A DNA stretch of 64,000 nt from assembly GCF_964355755.1 (NCBI RefSeq), contig NC_092680.1, forward strand, positions 16,531,001 through 16,595,000. Direction: 5' to 3'. Both the position numbers and the translations under genes were made by a program. Source of the stretch: Antedon mediterranea. Lineage: Eukaryota > Echinodermata > Crinoidea > Comatulida > Antedonidae. Below, piece after piece: positions 1 to 12,100 of the stretch (the first letter of the stretch is position 1; each line of letters begins with the position of its first letter). The notes beneath the pieces are model-generated. The model had not been told where the DNA came from, did no database searches, and saw nothing but the letters and a program-made list of their open reading frames with translations.

Positions 1-3000
1 ATGTCCTGTTTTTTGTTTTGGGATGGGGTAAGTTACTTTACTCAGTTTATCTTTATTTTAAAACAGATTTAAACTATTGTATAATTTTAGTGTAATACAG
101 CCAACTCTCCCAATACCAGACACCTTTAGGATTGCCTAATATGTCTAGTTATCTAGAAATTCGAGTATTTTGTGTTTTTAATGCGGAAAAAGAATTTGCG
201 ACCCCCTGGACCTCAAGAAGTCAGAGTTTCTTGTTATTAGAAGAGGACTTTTCTATAATATTTTATTACAAATTGATTTCATTGATTGAATGCATTATTT
301 TTAAACAATTATTTTTTTCAAAGGTACACCAGCGGTTGCAATCGTTGCTTACATCATTATTACTTACTCCATATTTGACTGGCCGTTCCATCAAGATAGC
401 TTACTCATTAATTTGACCAACCCAGAGGTTATTTATGGGGATGTTCACGGCAATGGTGACATGTAAGTATTTTCCATTGATGTGATAACATTTACACCTC
501 ATCTTGCATTAGCCAATCAACACTCGGATTCAAGTCTACCCTGTTCATGGAGTGATATTATTCTTTACAGCTGTTTTATGCCCAGTGTAAATGCAATGCT
601 TGCCAGTGTTGTTGGACCAGTCGTATTATGTATCATGGCTGTTATGACGGTGTTTATTCAAGCATATCTTGTGAAACCACAATGGAAGCGTTACGATGAT
701 GTCTACATGGGTAGCTACAATACAACAGGTTAGTTATTATATGTAATGTTAGTTTTTATATGTAATGTTAGTTTAGGTATAGCAATATGTATTCTACAAT
801 TAGTTATTGCCAAAACTAATTTTATTTATGTATACTACTGTATACGTATATAAATATGAAAGACATCAATCTCCTAATCTTTAGAGCAAACTTCGGAAGG
901 GTCTAGACCCATGCTTAAGCCTATCAATCTCCTAATCTTTAGAGCAAACTTCGGAAGGGCCTAGACCCATGCTTAAGCCTATCAATCTCCTAATCTTTAG
1001 AGCAAACTTCGGAAGGGCCTAGACCCATGCTTAAGCCTATCAATCTCCTAGTCTTTAGAGCAAACTTTGGAAGGGCCTAGACCCATGCTTAAGCCTATCA
1101 ATCTCCTAATCTTTAGAGCAAACTTTGGAAGGGCCTAGACCCATGCTTAAGCCTATCAATCTCCTAATCTTTAGAGCAAACTTTGGAAGGGCCTAGACCC
1201 ATGCTTAAGCCTATCAATCTCCTAATCTTTAGAGCAAACTTCGGAAGGGCCTAGACCCATGCTTAAGCCTATCAATCTCCTAATCTTTAGAGCAAACTTT
1301 GGAAGGGCCTAGACCCATGCTTAAGCCTATCAATCTCCTAATCTTTAGAGCAAACTTTGGAAGGGCCTAGACCCATGCTTAAGCCTATCAATCTCCTAAT
1401 CTTTAGAGCAAACTTCGGAAGGGCCTAGACCCATGCTTAAGCCTATCAATCTCCTAATCTTTAGAGCAAACTTCGGAAGGGTCTAGACCCATGCTTAAGC
1501 CTATCAATCTCCTAATCTTTAGAGCAAACTTTGGAAGGGCCTAGACCCATGCTTAAGCCTATCAATCTCCTAATCTTTAGAGCAAACTTTGGAAGGGCCT
1601 AGACCCATGCTTAAGCCTATCAATCTCCTAATCTTTAGAGCAAACTTCGGAAGGGCCTAGACCCATGCTTAAGCCTATCAATCTCCTAATCTTTAGAGCA
1701 AACTTCGGAAGGGTCTAGACCCATGCTTAAGCCTATCAATCTCCTAATCTTTAGAGCAAACTTTGGAAGGGCCTAGACCCATGCTTAAGCCTATCAATCT
1801 CCTAATCTTTAGAGCAAACTTTGGAAGGGCCTAGACCCATGCTTAAGCCTATCAATCTCCTAATCTTTAGAGCAAACTTCGGAAGGGCCTAGACCCATGC
1901 TTAAGCCTATCAATCTCATAATCTTTAGAGCAAACTTCGGAAGGGCCTAGACCCATGCTTAAGCCTATCAATCTCCTAATCTTTAGAGCAAACTTCGGAA
2001 GGGTCTAGACCCATGCTTAAGCCTATTTCAATTTTTATTGTAATACATTTGTAAGAATATAATTTGTGTGAAACAACTTCAATACATTTTAGCCAGTCCA
2101 GGTGGTCATGTATCAGAGTCAATTGCAAAGACACCGGTGAGGTGTAAAACCAGTAAGTTAGTGGTTCAAGTCCTGTCCCACTCACTCCTACCGGCTTCTT
2201 TCTCTTACCCTCCCTCCCTAACTTTGGACATGTATGGTATGATTTCGAGCTATTGGACTCTTACTTTCATTCATTTCATTTTTTATATGTATGAATATTT
2301 GAACATAATTTAAATCTGGTGTACAGGTACTTTACTTTAATTCTACTAAATAATATTGCGCTACAGTTTATTGGCGTGTAAGCATAGAAGATGAGTGTGC
2401 CTACCACAAACAGATAATCATTAATTTATTTTTTGTGTTGTATCAGGTGACTGAAATCTCAACCTTTACTTTCTAACTTATTTTGAATTATTTTTTGGTT
2501 AAGATTAGTATTATGTAAACGTAAATTGAGGAATAACCTGCCTTTGAACTAGGCAGAATTGCACACAGGTGTGGACGACACATACCACAACTGTCTTCTC
2601 TCCTAAGGGTTCCTTCGTGTCGACTGCTGCCACCAAACGGCACCCATTCGTCTGTCCACAGCAACCTTGGTAACGTCCTACCCTTCTGAAAGATGTACTG
2701 AGTTCTTTAAAGTGCACAGAAGCTGATGTGTACACTGGACTCCCAGTTTTAATCTTTATCCAAGAACAATCTACCACCAGAACAATGGTCGAGGAGTGCC
2801 TTGAACCTGTGCCGATTCTATTTCTATGATTGTGGTGACCTGCCTTAACTGCTCGGCCACTCAAATCGACGATATATATTTTGTTAATGCTAATTTGTTT
2901 TTTCTACAGAGGTTCGGTTATTGCTGATTTTCTGGATGCTGTTAATTCTTACATGGTTGTTTGGAGGCTTACACATGTATTACAGTAAACAATGGATGCT

Positions 3001-6000
3001 TGTATTATTAGTCCTCTTCAATTTGATTATGGTATGCATTTTTATAATGGCATTGTGTTAAGTTACATGGTTATAAACTAGTCATTCTGTGCCTTAATAA
3101 TTTGAATACACCAATTCAAGTTAGGGATACTGTATAAGGGCGTGTAAGGGCGTGTGGCGCAGTGTGTTGGACGTTGGACTACCGATCGTCAGACCTAGGT
3201 TCGAATCCAACTCTCGCCGCATTGCTTGTATCCGTAGGCAAGATACTTTACTTACGTTGCCTCTCTCCACCCAGGTGTATAAATGGGTACCCAGTTAGAT
3301 CTAGACGCAACTTTGCGCTGGTTACCGGCTGCATTATGGGAGTATGTTTCCATACGTGTTTGATCCCAAAAAAATACTGGGGTAATAATGCTTGTAAAGC
3401 GCCTTTGAGCATGATTACTCATGAAAAGGGCGCTATATAAATGTGGTATTAATATTATTATTATATAAAACAATTGTAATACCTGGTTGATTCATCTTTT
3501 AAACCACCTTTATTTAAAGACCTAAAGGCTTTCTCTATAAGTTTTCCCCATACCAATGTCATTGCTACCGCCTATTGTTAAACCTCAATCTATTAACTCA
3601 TGCAATCTATTCATCATTTATTACAGGGTTTGTTTGTGTTTCTGATTTACACAATTCTACGCAACCAACTCTGCCGTCCTTCTAAAGGCAACTACTCACC
3701 TAACTACGTCTACGACAACACTGTTATGCTACTTGAGAGCAGCCAGTTTGACAGAGCAGGTAATGCTGTGAGTGTCAATAAAACATCACGTCCACCATCA
3801 TTGTCAAAGGCAGACCAAGCTAGGTTAGCTATGCTAGCCACTGAAGATGTAAGTTTTTTTAATACCAATATACTTATGCCATACATTAATTCGAACTTTG
3901 ACCTTTGGCCATGAGAATTATTCTATGCTTGAAATTGAATGGAACATCAAGTTTTTTTTTCTGTTTTTTTTTCCTTAAACATTAGAAATGTTTTGAAGAA
4001 TGAATAATCATTGTTAGTATTATTTATTAATAGAATTTTTAATTAATTGATCATTAATATGAATAATTTATACTAATGCTAGGTAAGTCATTGTACATGC
4101 ATTGGGGTTTTTGCATATTATTACTTCATTCTCATTGAGTTACCTAAAGCTTTTTGAATTTTCATAAGAAATTGGTTAGACTTATACCAAAATGCTTTGG
4201 ATCAATATCCACATTTTGTTATTTATTTACAATTTTATTATTCATGGTATTTTAATCATGTATATTAATTACCACTGTCAATTTGAGAGAGGAGTTTTCA
4301 TGCAGTTTTTGCAATAGTTCACCGTTATCACATCATTATTGCTGTACTTTCCCATCATACATACCAGATTCATATTAGTAATAATTATTGTGTTAGTATA
4401 CAATTGTATCATTGTTGTTATATAAAGTATAATAAATCATTAAGCGCACTGATCTTCAGGAATTAGCGAAATACAAATCTCTGATATTATTATCATTGTA
4501 AATATACTGTTTTAATGTTTTATTACCCAAATTTGTTTTATATTAATTCACTTTTATTAATTAAATGCACCAACAATTATAATTTTTCAATTCCTTTAAA
4601 TGAATTGCTGGTTCTGTCAACAGGTTCGGCCGTCTTCTTCTGTTTCTCAAATTCCCCATCCACCACCACCACCCCTACAAAAGGTGATGTTTCTAAGTTG
4701 CTTTCATATATGTTCCTGTATGTGTTTGCTTTTATTCCGCTTGCACATGCATTTTTCATTATTTTATTATTCTTACTTTACTCTGTTAATGTAATGTTAA
4801 TTGGTTTATTAATGTGTAATTGTTTTCGAAACTACTGATTATGATGTATGTATGTTTTCATGTAGTTATATATTTTGTTTAATGTTTTGAGTAGTTGGGT
4901 TACTATTCTTAGTTACAATAGGGAGGTTTCGCAACCTTACGAATACGATAACGAAAACAGATACGTCACACATTTGTTAAACTTTTGAGCTGATCCCCAT
5001 TTCATATTCGTAAAGCGTATTCGTGTTGACGAATATCACCAGTCATATTCGTAACTACAAAACGAGTATAGTTTTTGATCTATTTTGCACATTTTGCATT
5101 TGAATTAGGAATGAAAATATAATTATAGATTTATTGAACGTAATTTACTAAAGTAATTTACTAAAATGCCAAGTCAATTTTGATAAATAGCAGTTTTTAA
5201 AGTCCTCACTCGCTTTGATGTTACGCTAGGCCTAGGCAGCCAAGCACCAAGCAACACGTACCTGCGCTTCGCTCAAATTTACCGCAGTCATATTTTGGAC
5301 GCGCCTCAATATTTCGATGCCATGCGAAACAGATTTTTTTATGGCTTACAAAAACGAATACGTGTGCGTGACGTATCCGTTTTCGTTATCGTATTCGTAA
5401 GATTGCGAAACCTCTCGAATAACTCTTTTAACTATAATATTATGTGTAAATTTCAATCGTAGTATTTTGTACACTGTTTGTAATAGATTTATCATTACAT
5501 TTTTTTGTTGTTTTATATTATCTAGTTTTAGTAATAGTCAGTTTCTGTATATTTATTTTTTTCTATTGTTCTTAACTATATATGTTTTTAATTTGTATAT
5601 ATTAATATTGGTAATTGTAAATTAATAAGTATATTATATATTGTTATTAATTGTATTTGTCATTAAAAAAAAATGATAAGATAATAATAATGTCCAAAAT
5701 GCTGATAGTAAAAAAAATCTAAATAAAATTATTATAATGGTACAGTATTAATAATTATAGTATTTGTATTTATAGTTGGAATGGGATGCCCAGTCTGTTG
5801 GTAACCAGAGCCATCACAGTGTCAGAAGTCGGCAAAGCCAGCGAAGCAAGCGTTCATCCCTCCAGAATGGCAACATGTATGCACCAGCACCATTTCATCA
5901 GAATCCAGTAGTGTCACCTGTTGAACCAAACCCGACACCATCAGTCCATCAAAACCAGACACAATCGTTCCATCAGAATCCGGCACAATCATTCCATCAG

Positions 6001-6318
6001 AATCCGACACAATCATTCCATCAAAATCCGGCACAATCATTCCATCAGAACCCGACACCATCATTCCATCAGAACCCGGTATTTCCGCCAGAAATCGATG
6101 ACAAAGATGAAACCGATTCGCAAGATTTTGATGATTTGATATTTGCACTTAAAACCGGGGGTGCATATAGCCCAGCAAAGGACGATACGTATTCAGACCA
6201 ACGGTCAACTTCACGCCTTAGTGATTGGCACAATGTGTCACGTGACACTGGATCCCAAAATGACCCTGATGACCCCTATGGTTTCCAAAGGATTTCAATC
6301 GCTGATACCCACCTTTGA
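1..6318 (+). CDS. ADGRV1: ADGRV1 (very large adhesion GPCR), 3' end, partial
   Basis: Six exons in consistent phase: 1-27 (partial), 324-462, 571-728, 2910-3031, 3627-3848, 5776-6318, about 402 residues. They encode TM4 (GWGTPAVAIVAYIII), TM5 (GPVVLCIMAVMTVFIQAYL), TM6 (LLIFWMLLILTWLFGGLHMY), TM7 (WMLVLLVLFNLIMGLFVFLI) and the cytoplasmic tail. Tail blocks DDLIFALKTG and the final IADTHL match the C-terminus I know for vertebrate ADGRV1/VLGR1. That C-terminus binds PDZ proteins of the Usher complex (whirlin, harmonin) in hair cells and photoreceptors. The huge Calx-beta ectodomain and TM1-3 lie upstream of the window. Between TM7 and the conserved block the tail contains a run of imperfect 8-residue repeats (FHQNPxxS). 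Last stop is the TGA ending at 6318. The family call is strong; expression and function in this animal are inferred. Confidence 0.93.
98..235 (+). mobile_element. MITE family D, left-end fragment
   Basis: Starts with a near copy of the terminal motif AACTCTCCCAATACCAGAC. Homology to the complete copy at 58133-58291 continues for about 100 bases (shared blocks CAGACACCTTT, ATGTCTAGTT, GTGTTTTTAAT). The right end is unrecognisable. It lies in an ADGRV1 intron. Confidence 0.6.
865..2026. repeat. 58-bp tandem satellite, 20 copies
   Basis: Twenty head-to-tail copies of a 58-bp unit (ATCAATCTCCTAATCTTTAG...) in ADGRV1 intron 729-2909. Copy starts are exactly 58 bases apart from 865 to 1967. Copies differ almost only at two C/T sites (TTCGG/TTTGG and GGGCC/GGGTC), plus one G at copy 4 and one A at copy 19. 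There are no spacers, so this is a minisatellite and not a CRISPR array. Confidence 0.97.
2070..2215 (+). repeat. Possible tRNA-like SINE head
   Basis: Contains GGTTCAAGTCC, a good Pol III B box, about 70 bases downstream of a weak A-box-like stretch (AGGTGGTCATGT), followed by a pyrimidine-rich segment. It lies just after the satellite in the ADGRV1 intron. No second copy of the head was found in the window, so the call is tentative. Confidence 0.3.
2525..2868 (-). repeat. tRNA(Ser/Leu)-derived SINE
   Basis: Read on the minus strand it begins GAGTGGCCGAGCAGTTAAGG (A box of tRNA-Ser/Leu type), followed by a B box GGTTCAAGGC about 50 bases on. The body contains GAACTCAGTACATC and a GTACACATC block. 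Similar blocks (GTTCTTTAAAGTGCA, TGTACACTG, CCACCA) recur at 61215-61490, which shows a dispersed family. It ends about 40 bases before the acceptor of the ADGRV1 exon at 2910. Confidence 0.7.
3146..3467 (+). repeat. tRNA-derived SINE with (ATT)n tail
   Basis: Head TGGCGCAGTGTGTTGG matches a Pol III A box and GGTTCGAATCC a B box, 45 bases apart, followed by a CGCCGCATTG junction and a ~230-base unrelated body. The 3' part holds GGGCGCTATATAAATG and ends in an ATT-rich microsatellite, as in LINE-mobilised SINEs. The head is too diverged outside the boxes, and has no closing acceptor stem, to be a working tRNA gene. It lies in ADGRV1 intron 3032-3626. Confidence 0.8.
4624..4683 (+). CDS. ADGRV1: Candidate proline-rich cassette exon of ADGRV1
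   Basis: A 60-nt open block flanked by an AG acceptor (tgtcaacag) and a GT donor (aaggtgatg). It is phase 0 on both sides, so it fits between the exons ending at 3848 and starting at 5776 without shifting frame. It encodes VRPSSSVSQIPHPPPPPLQK. The intron on either side is otherwise non-coding. Proline-rich cytoplasmic segments are plausible SH3 or EVH1 ligands. The alternative is chance: a short open block with weak splice sites. Confidence 0.45.
4921..5419. mobile_element. MITE family A, complete ~0.5-kb copy
   Basis: Terminal inverted repeats of about 48 bp begin GAGGTTTCGCAACCTTACGA at 4923 and close with the reverse complement at 5417. Two mismatches are visible in the outer 45 bases. 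No coding capacity was seen inside. It sits in the last ADGRV1 intron. Its left 75 bases recur at 61836-61913. Confidence 0.9.
5899..6090 (+). repeat. ADGRV1: 24-bp coding minisatellite (FHQNPxxS repeats)
   Basis: Within the last ADGRV1 exon. About seven imperfect 24-bp units (CCATCAGAA core) encode FHQNPTQS/FHQNPAQS variants. It codes for a low-complexity spacer in the cytoplasmic tail, between TM7 and the conserved DDLIFALKTG block. Confidence 0.9.
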
Positions 6319-9149
6319 TCTTAATACCAACTTTTCTAATTTCAAGAAAATATATATTATATGTAAATATGTATTTTTTTAAACAAATGTATTAATTTTT
6401 GCTTGTTTGGTTTTTTTTTTTTATTAAATAATAATTTTAACCTGCTTGGTTTTTGTGTTTATTATTATTAATAACTTTTTTATTTATTGCTTCGTTTTGT
6501 ACAATGATTTTGTATTCATTTATTACTAATAATTATGTCTATTATTATACACTATTATCATCAACATTATAATTTATGGTGTCTCTTTGAAATTAAGATT
6601 TGATATAAAGTGTTTACATTAATTTGGGATACGTTAAGAATCATTGTTGATCAATGAGTCATTTAAAGTTGTGGTGTTTTTTATATAATATAGTTGGAAT
6701 TTGTGGTCAATATATAGGGTGACTATGGCTGTCCAGCTATGTCTTTCAGATACAGTAATGTATATTAGAGGAATGAGCATGTTTGGGTGAAGCAGCCAGG
6801 GACTCTCTGGCCCTTCTAGTCATATATGTCTTGTGCAGCTCCAGACTTTTAGAGGCACGACTACAGCATAGGATAATTTGTCTAACATACATTCCTATTT
6901 GTAATAGATTATAACTTAGCCAAATTTTATTATAATGTAGGTGTGTGTTTGTGCGTGTATATTAAGAATATATTATAGTAGTTATTTTTTATAGGTTTCA
7001 AGGTAATGCAGCAAATAATATTTTATTACATAATAGGTCAAGGGTTAATGTATTTATATTCTGGTATAACAGAAGAATTGTATAATTATGAATGACAATC
7101 ATGTGGACTTTAGTAATTTAATATACAAATCTTTAATTTACATTAATAATATTAGAATTAATTTGCATAACAATGTTATGTTGTATATAAATTATTTAAA
7201 CAAAATTTAAATTATTTTACAACATGTCACAATCAACTGAATTTAAAAACATATTTATAATGTAATTTATCTAATATTCTTCTTTACATTACTCGTATGC
7301 ATGAACATGAGGCTGTTATATATATATGGTAGACCATGAATAGTTTTTAAAAACCATACCTCTCTTTATAAAACCGTCCACTATTGCTTAATGCTCGAGA
7401 AATAAAACGTATTTATAGTTAATACCGTCCAAAAGGAACGTCAAAATAAATTCTAATCCGTCCGTTTAGAAGTATGTACCGTATTATATTTGACTTTAAA
7501 CTGTACTTTCATCTAACTCAAAATTGTCTCCTTAAGCCGTCCATTTTTTATATTGTCCATAAAGACTTGATGAAATGAAATGACATTTATTTCATTCATT
7601 TATTAATTTTAATTATTTCAACATATATTGTTCATAGTGTAAGTGACGATTTTAAAACTTACGCCATATTCATAATGTAAAGTATTAGTTGATTTCAGTA
7701 CATTAAACATTCCAGCAACAAATCAAATCGTATTATTCTATGAATACGATATACGTTGGAAAAATATATCTTAAACCAAATATTATGTGTTCCTACTTCA
7801 TAGCCTACTTTATAGTATTAATTTACGTTCTTGAAATTGTAATAATGTTTTATAGATTCTTTCATTCTGTAACCCACATTCCATCCATTTAATCACCTTG
7901 AGTCTCTTTTAACTTTTATCCTAATGGTTTTATAATATTAGCTTATCAGATTTTGTAATTAAATTGTACTTAATAGTTTCTTATGAATGCCGATGTGCTG
8001 TCCGCAATATGTATCTGCTTTGAAATGATTTTGAATTTGAAACATTTTATCTAATATTGTTTTGTATGGTGTATTTTTTTTGGTTTTTTTATATATACGT
8101 GTTGTAACGGGTTGGTGTTTTCGCGTTCCATAGTGTCTTATTTCTGCGTTTTATATTTACAGAGACAAATGTATTCAATGCCTGCTATTACGTCAGAAAG
8201 CGGATTATTTACACAAGGCATACTGTACTATGGCTTGAATTGTTCAATATCTGTTTGAAAGGCAAACAATTGGTAACAAAATGCTGTACACCACAAGGTT
8301 GTAGCCTACGTAAATCTCCCGTTTTAGCGCGTTGCGCATGTCTCATCATGTTTCAGCAATACAATACAACTTATGACTAACCCGGAGCTTAATTATTGAT
8401 TAACAATTACGTTTCTAAACCCACAATCCGGTTGTTGTGGTTTAATGTATATATTCATAAATTTGATAACTTTATTTCGTCCACATAGGAAAATATTTTG
8501 AGTGCTTTTCACAAAATTGTACAAAAATTTATAAAAACGTTTCATATAAAAAAAATTAATTACAATATTTAAAAACACTATATATTATTTAACAATGTAC
8601 AAGTATGAACATAAGACTACAATTAACTAAATAAAAAATAAAAAGCTGCAATACATCAAAAATTATGCAAAATCATTTAACAGTCTAATAGAATACGGAA
8701 CAAAAGAATTAAAATATCGCATAACCCTACTATTGCACGATCTCAGCACATTTAGTCATTTAATCCGGTTATAAACAAAAACAAGCGTTGAATTTGTGGA
8801 ATTAAATTTAGACAGTTGCTGTTAGACTTCGGCCTAGCCTAGCAGTGTCCGATACAAGAAAGAGTTTTAATTTTTATTGATTAAAAGGTAAGAATGAATA
8901 ATAATATTGTTATAATTAACCATAATCATAGTATAGTAGCCCTATCTACCATACATGTGTACATAGAGATATTATATAATATCTCTATGATGTGTAGTAA
9001 TATAGGTCTAAAGACCAAACCCATATTTCAATAGACCGCACTGAATTTTAACTGGATCATCTATTTGGATCATAATTCACTATCTCATCCAGTGTTGTTT
9101 TTGTAAAATGAATTGTTATTGTTGTTAACTTGCTATAGATACTATCGTA
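6319..9149. other. Intergenic: ADGRV1 3' UTR region to gene B
   Basis: AT-rich, without convincing coding exons. The first few hundred bases are presumably ADGRV1 3' UTR. Around 7370-7560 the word CCGTCC recurs five times in 200 bases (undetermined repeat). A 28-bp perfect palindrome lies at 8962-8989. A possible untranslated first exon of gene B may end at a GTAAGA donor near 8887, with an acceptor at 9139 (gctatag), 10 bases before its ATG. Confidence 0.5.
8962..8989. repeat. 28-bp perfect palindrome
   Basis: CATAGAGATATTAT followed directly by its exact reverse complement. It can form a spacer-less cruciform. It lies 160 bases upstream of the gene B ATG. Confidence 0.9.
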
Positions 9150-12100
9150 ATGATACGAAGGTACGTTGCTGTCTTGATTGTTCTGATCTGCTGTTTCTAC
9201 ATATGCCTACCATTGTCTGCAGCGCAGCAAACATGTTGTGACAAATTAGAAGGTGAATACATAGTTAAATTATCTTTGTGACATTTTATATACATGCGTT
9301 CGTTATCTTTTGACGTGTTATGGGTGACATAAAAGTGCACGTTGATGCGTTATTGTTAAATAAATACCGATAGTTTATTATCAATAATCAATTTCACAAA
9401 TAAAAACAAAAGTGTACCAAAAAATTTCCATTGTAGTCGTACAACATTGTAATAATAATAAATATTAAATGTACTGAATAGTGTAATGAAATATATTTAA
9501 CAAACGTTTTTGTTAAACATACTATTTTAAGTTACTATCTAAATATTTAAGTATCCATATCATGTTCCAATAATATGCATAATCATGCATTGTTAGTATG
9601 CACTAGAATGGATTTAAGCTTATCCGGATCGGTAAGTGCTCGAGGTAATTCTTATACCTCCGTGTCGTTACCTCCGATAACATTACAAAATAGGCCTACC
9701 TCTGGTATAACCGACAGGTTTCACCGTTTCAGAGATACATCCGGCCTAAGAAAGATTACAAAATGACTTAGCGCTTCAGATAATTAAATCATACTGAGTA
9801 CATAATCCGTAACATAAGTAAATCAAGAAGTAAAGTTGTAACAGATTTAAAGATGTATTGTCCCTAAAAACATGAACAAATTAAGATTAATACATCAGAC
9901 TTGAATATGTTATTTTGTAGGTTTAATAAAGTTAATAGAAAAATAAATAATGTTTCACTTATAAAACGACAAAATAAATGGTTAAATTCAACCAAAAACC
10001 CATTGACTGGCCGCGCAGCCAATTTGACCATTTGTTGGTTTAAATTACAGTTTTTTCAGGTAAATACATTTTTTTTTTTCTATCCAATTTTTGGTCAAAG
10101 TGGATAACTAATATGTTGCATTTAAAATGGCATATTCAACAAGAATTATTTTTTCAGGGGAACAATACATCTTTTTTTTTTGTATTAAAATTGTACAAGA
10201 TACTGTAATCATTATTTTTACTACAGATTATGACGACATAGGCTATCGTATTTACATAAACGTGCATGCGGTTAAACTGAACGATTCGTTTTGGGACTTA
10301 CGAGCCAATATATCCTGGAAAGCCGTAGATGGTTAGTCGCAATGATTTATTCATTAAATTATATTGTGTAAAACTTACCGAATGCAGTGATCTCCAACAA
10401 TGTATATAGGCCTACCAGAAACAGATAAAGACCACTAGTGTCATGCTCATGTACCTCATCGTAATTGGAGACAGTTAGTGTTTTTTAGCTGAACATCTTT
10501 CTAAGAGTAAATTCTGTTTGATAAGAAGAAGGATATTTTCTTCAAATCTTACATCACTCCATGTGTTTTCCCTTATGTGTATGTACTGTATCAGAGAATG
10601 TTATTAACTTGTTTTCATTACACTAAAACATGCATAGTAATTACTTTATGTTACCAATATCAACTAATATTCAATCGGCAAGATGTAGGCCTATGGTTAA
10701 AAGTAATGTTGATTATAAAATCAATTTGTTATTATAAATGAATTAGTGTACCATAATAAATATCCTATTATCAAACAGGTTATGATAGATATGAATATGA
10801 GTTTGAGCCTTACAGTGCGTCGACGGGTAACAACTCAGATTGTAATTCATCTTCGTGCACATTACAAGGAAATACTACCGTAAGTTGTTTATTTTTCTCA
10901 TAATGTAATATATTCCTTGTAGTTTTTTATAATTATGCTTGTGTACCAGAGTCTGTCTCATTATTTTATAATTTACATTTGATTTGTGTGTACGTTTTAT
11001 CAACGCAAAATAAATGTTATAATCATTCTTTATAACAAATGGCATCATGCATAAGAGCTGTCGTAGACTGAAAGACGTGTATCGGAAGCTGAATATTGGA
11101 GTGATATAAAAAAAATGCATTCATATACACATTTATTCAGTTATTTGACAACAACTGTTCCTCGCAATAGAAGCAGTTTTCACGGCTCAACAGGGCCCTT
11201 ACAAATATGCAGCAATACATAAAAAGAAATACTGTATAAAACAATAAACAATAAAAAAAGTATAAAAAAAACGAAAAAGATAAAATATTAAGCATAACAA
11301 AAGTAAGCTAATAGCAAACGTTTTACAGATTTTTTTGAAAGTAATTAAAGATACAGAAACTTTTATTTTAATAGGGAGATAGTTCCAATGTTTAGGTCTA
11401 GCTATTGAAATAAGCTGTTCCCTATCTATGTCTTAATCGTTTAATGATAAAAGCTATGATATATTTTTCTGGATGCTAACTGTGTGCCTATTTTTCATAG
11501 GGGCCTACACATTATGTAAACTGGGAAATCCACATCAATTTGATTTTCAATTTTATATTCTCCCCAGGATGAAAACGAGATAGCTGTTTACGGATTACAG
11601 TTTGGTTCCTTATACAGATTTAAGGTAATTTCCTTCTGCAGTTTTAATTCAACTTGTAGCATATAGTTCGTTATTATAGTTCTCAGACTTGCTGTATAGT
11701 TGTATTTTATGGTAATCATAGCCCTAGTGGTTATAAATGATTTTTATTCTCTGTACATAAATGATGCCATATTCATTTTTCAAGTAGGTCCTAATTACGT
11801 GTGTATTTATTTCTTTTGTAGGTTTATTTTATAAAACCTGGAGAAGTACAAAGAGGACCATACGCTACGCGTTCCCGTAATACTCCAGGTAAAGCGTGGT
11901 TCCCACTAGCGACGCAACACAAGGACGTAACGCAACGCAAGTGAATTGACCAATCACAAGCGATGGCTTATTCGCTTGTGATTGCTAAAGCTTGGTTCCC
12001 ACTAGGACGTAACGCAAGGACGTAGACGCAACGCAAGTGAATTGACCAATAACAAGCGATGGCTTATTCGCTTGTGATTGCTAACTGTCCATAACTTTGC

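Noticed and set aside
865-2026. Regular repeats as a possible CRISPR array
   Set aside because: Units are contiguous with no variable spacers, in a spliced eukaryotic gene; it is a minisatellite.
3150-3225. Working tRNA gene suggested by A and B boxes
   Set aside because: No closing acceptor stem, and a long non-tRNA body with an ATT tail follows; a SINE explains it.
3162-3473. Short ORFs on both strands at 3.2-3.5 kb
   Set aside because: They lie entirely within a tRNA-derived SINE.
5822-6148. Other-frame ORFs over the ADGRV1 last exon
   Set aside because: Shadows of the 24-bp coding repeat; the true frame ends in the conserved IADTHL.
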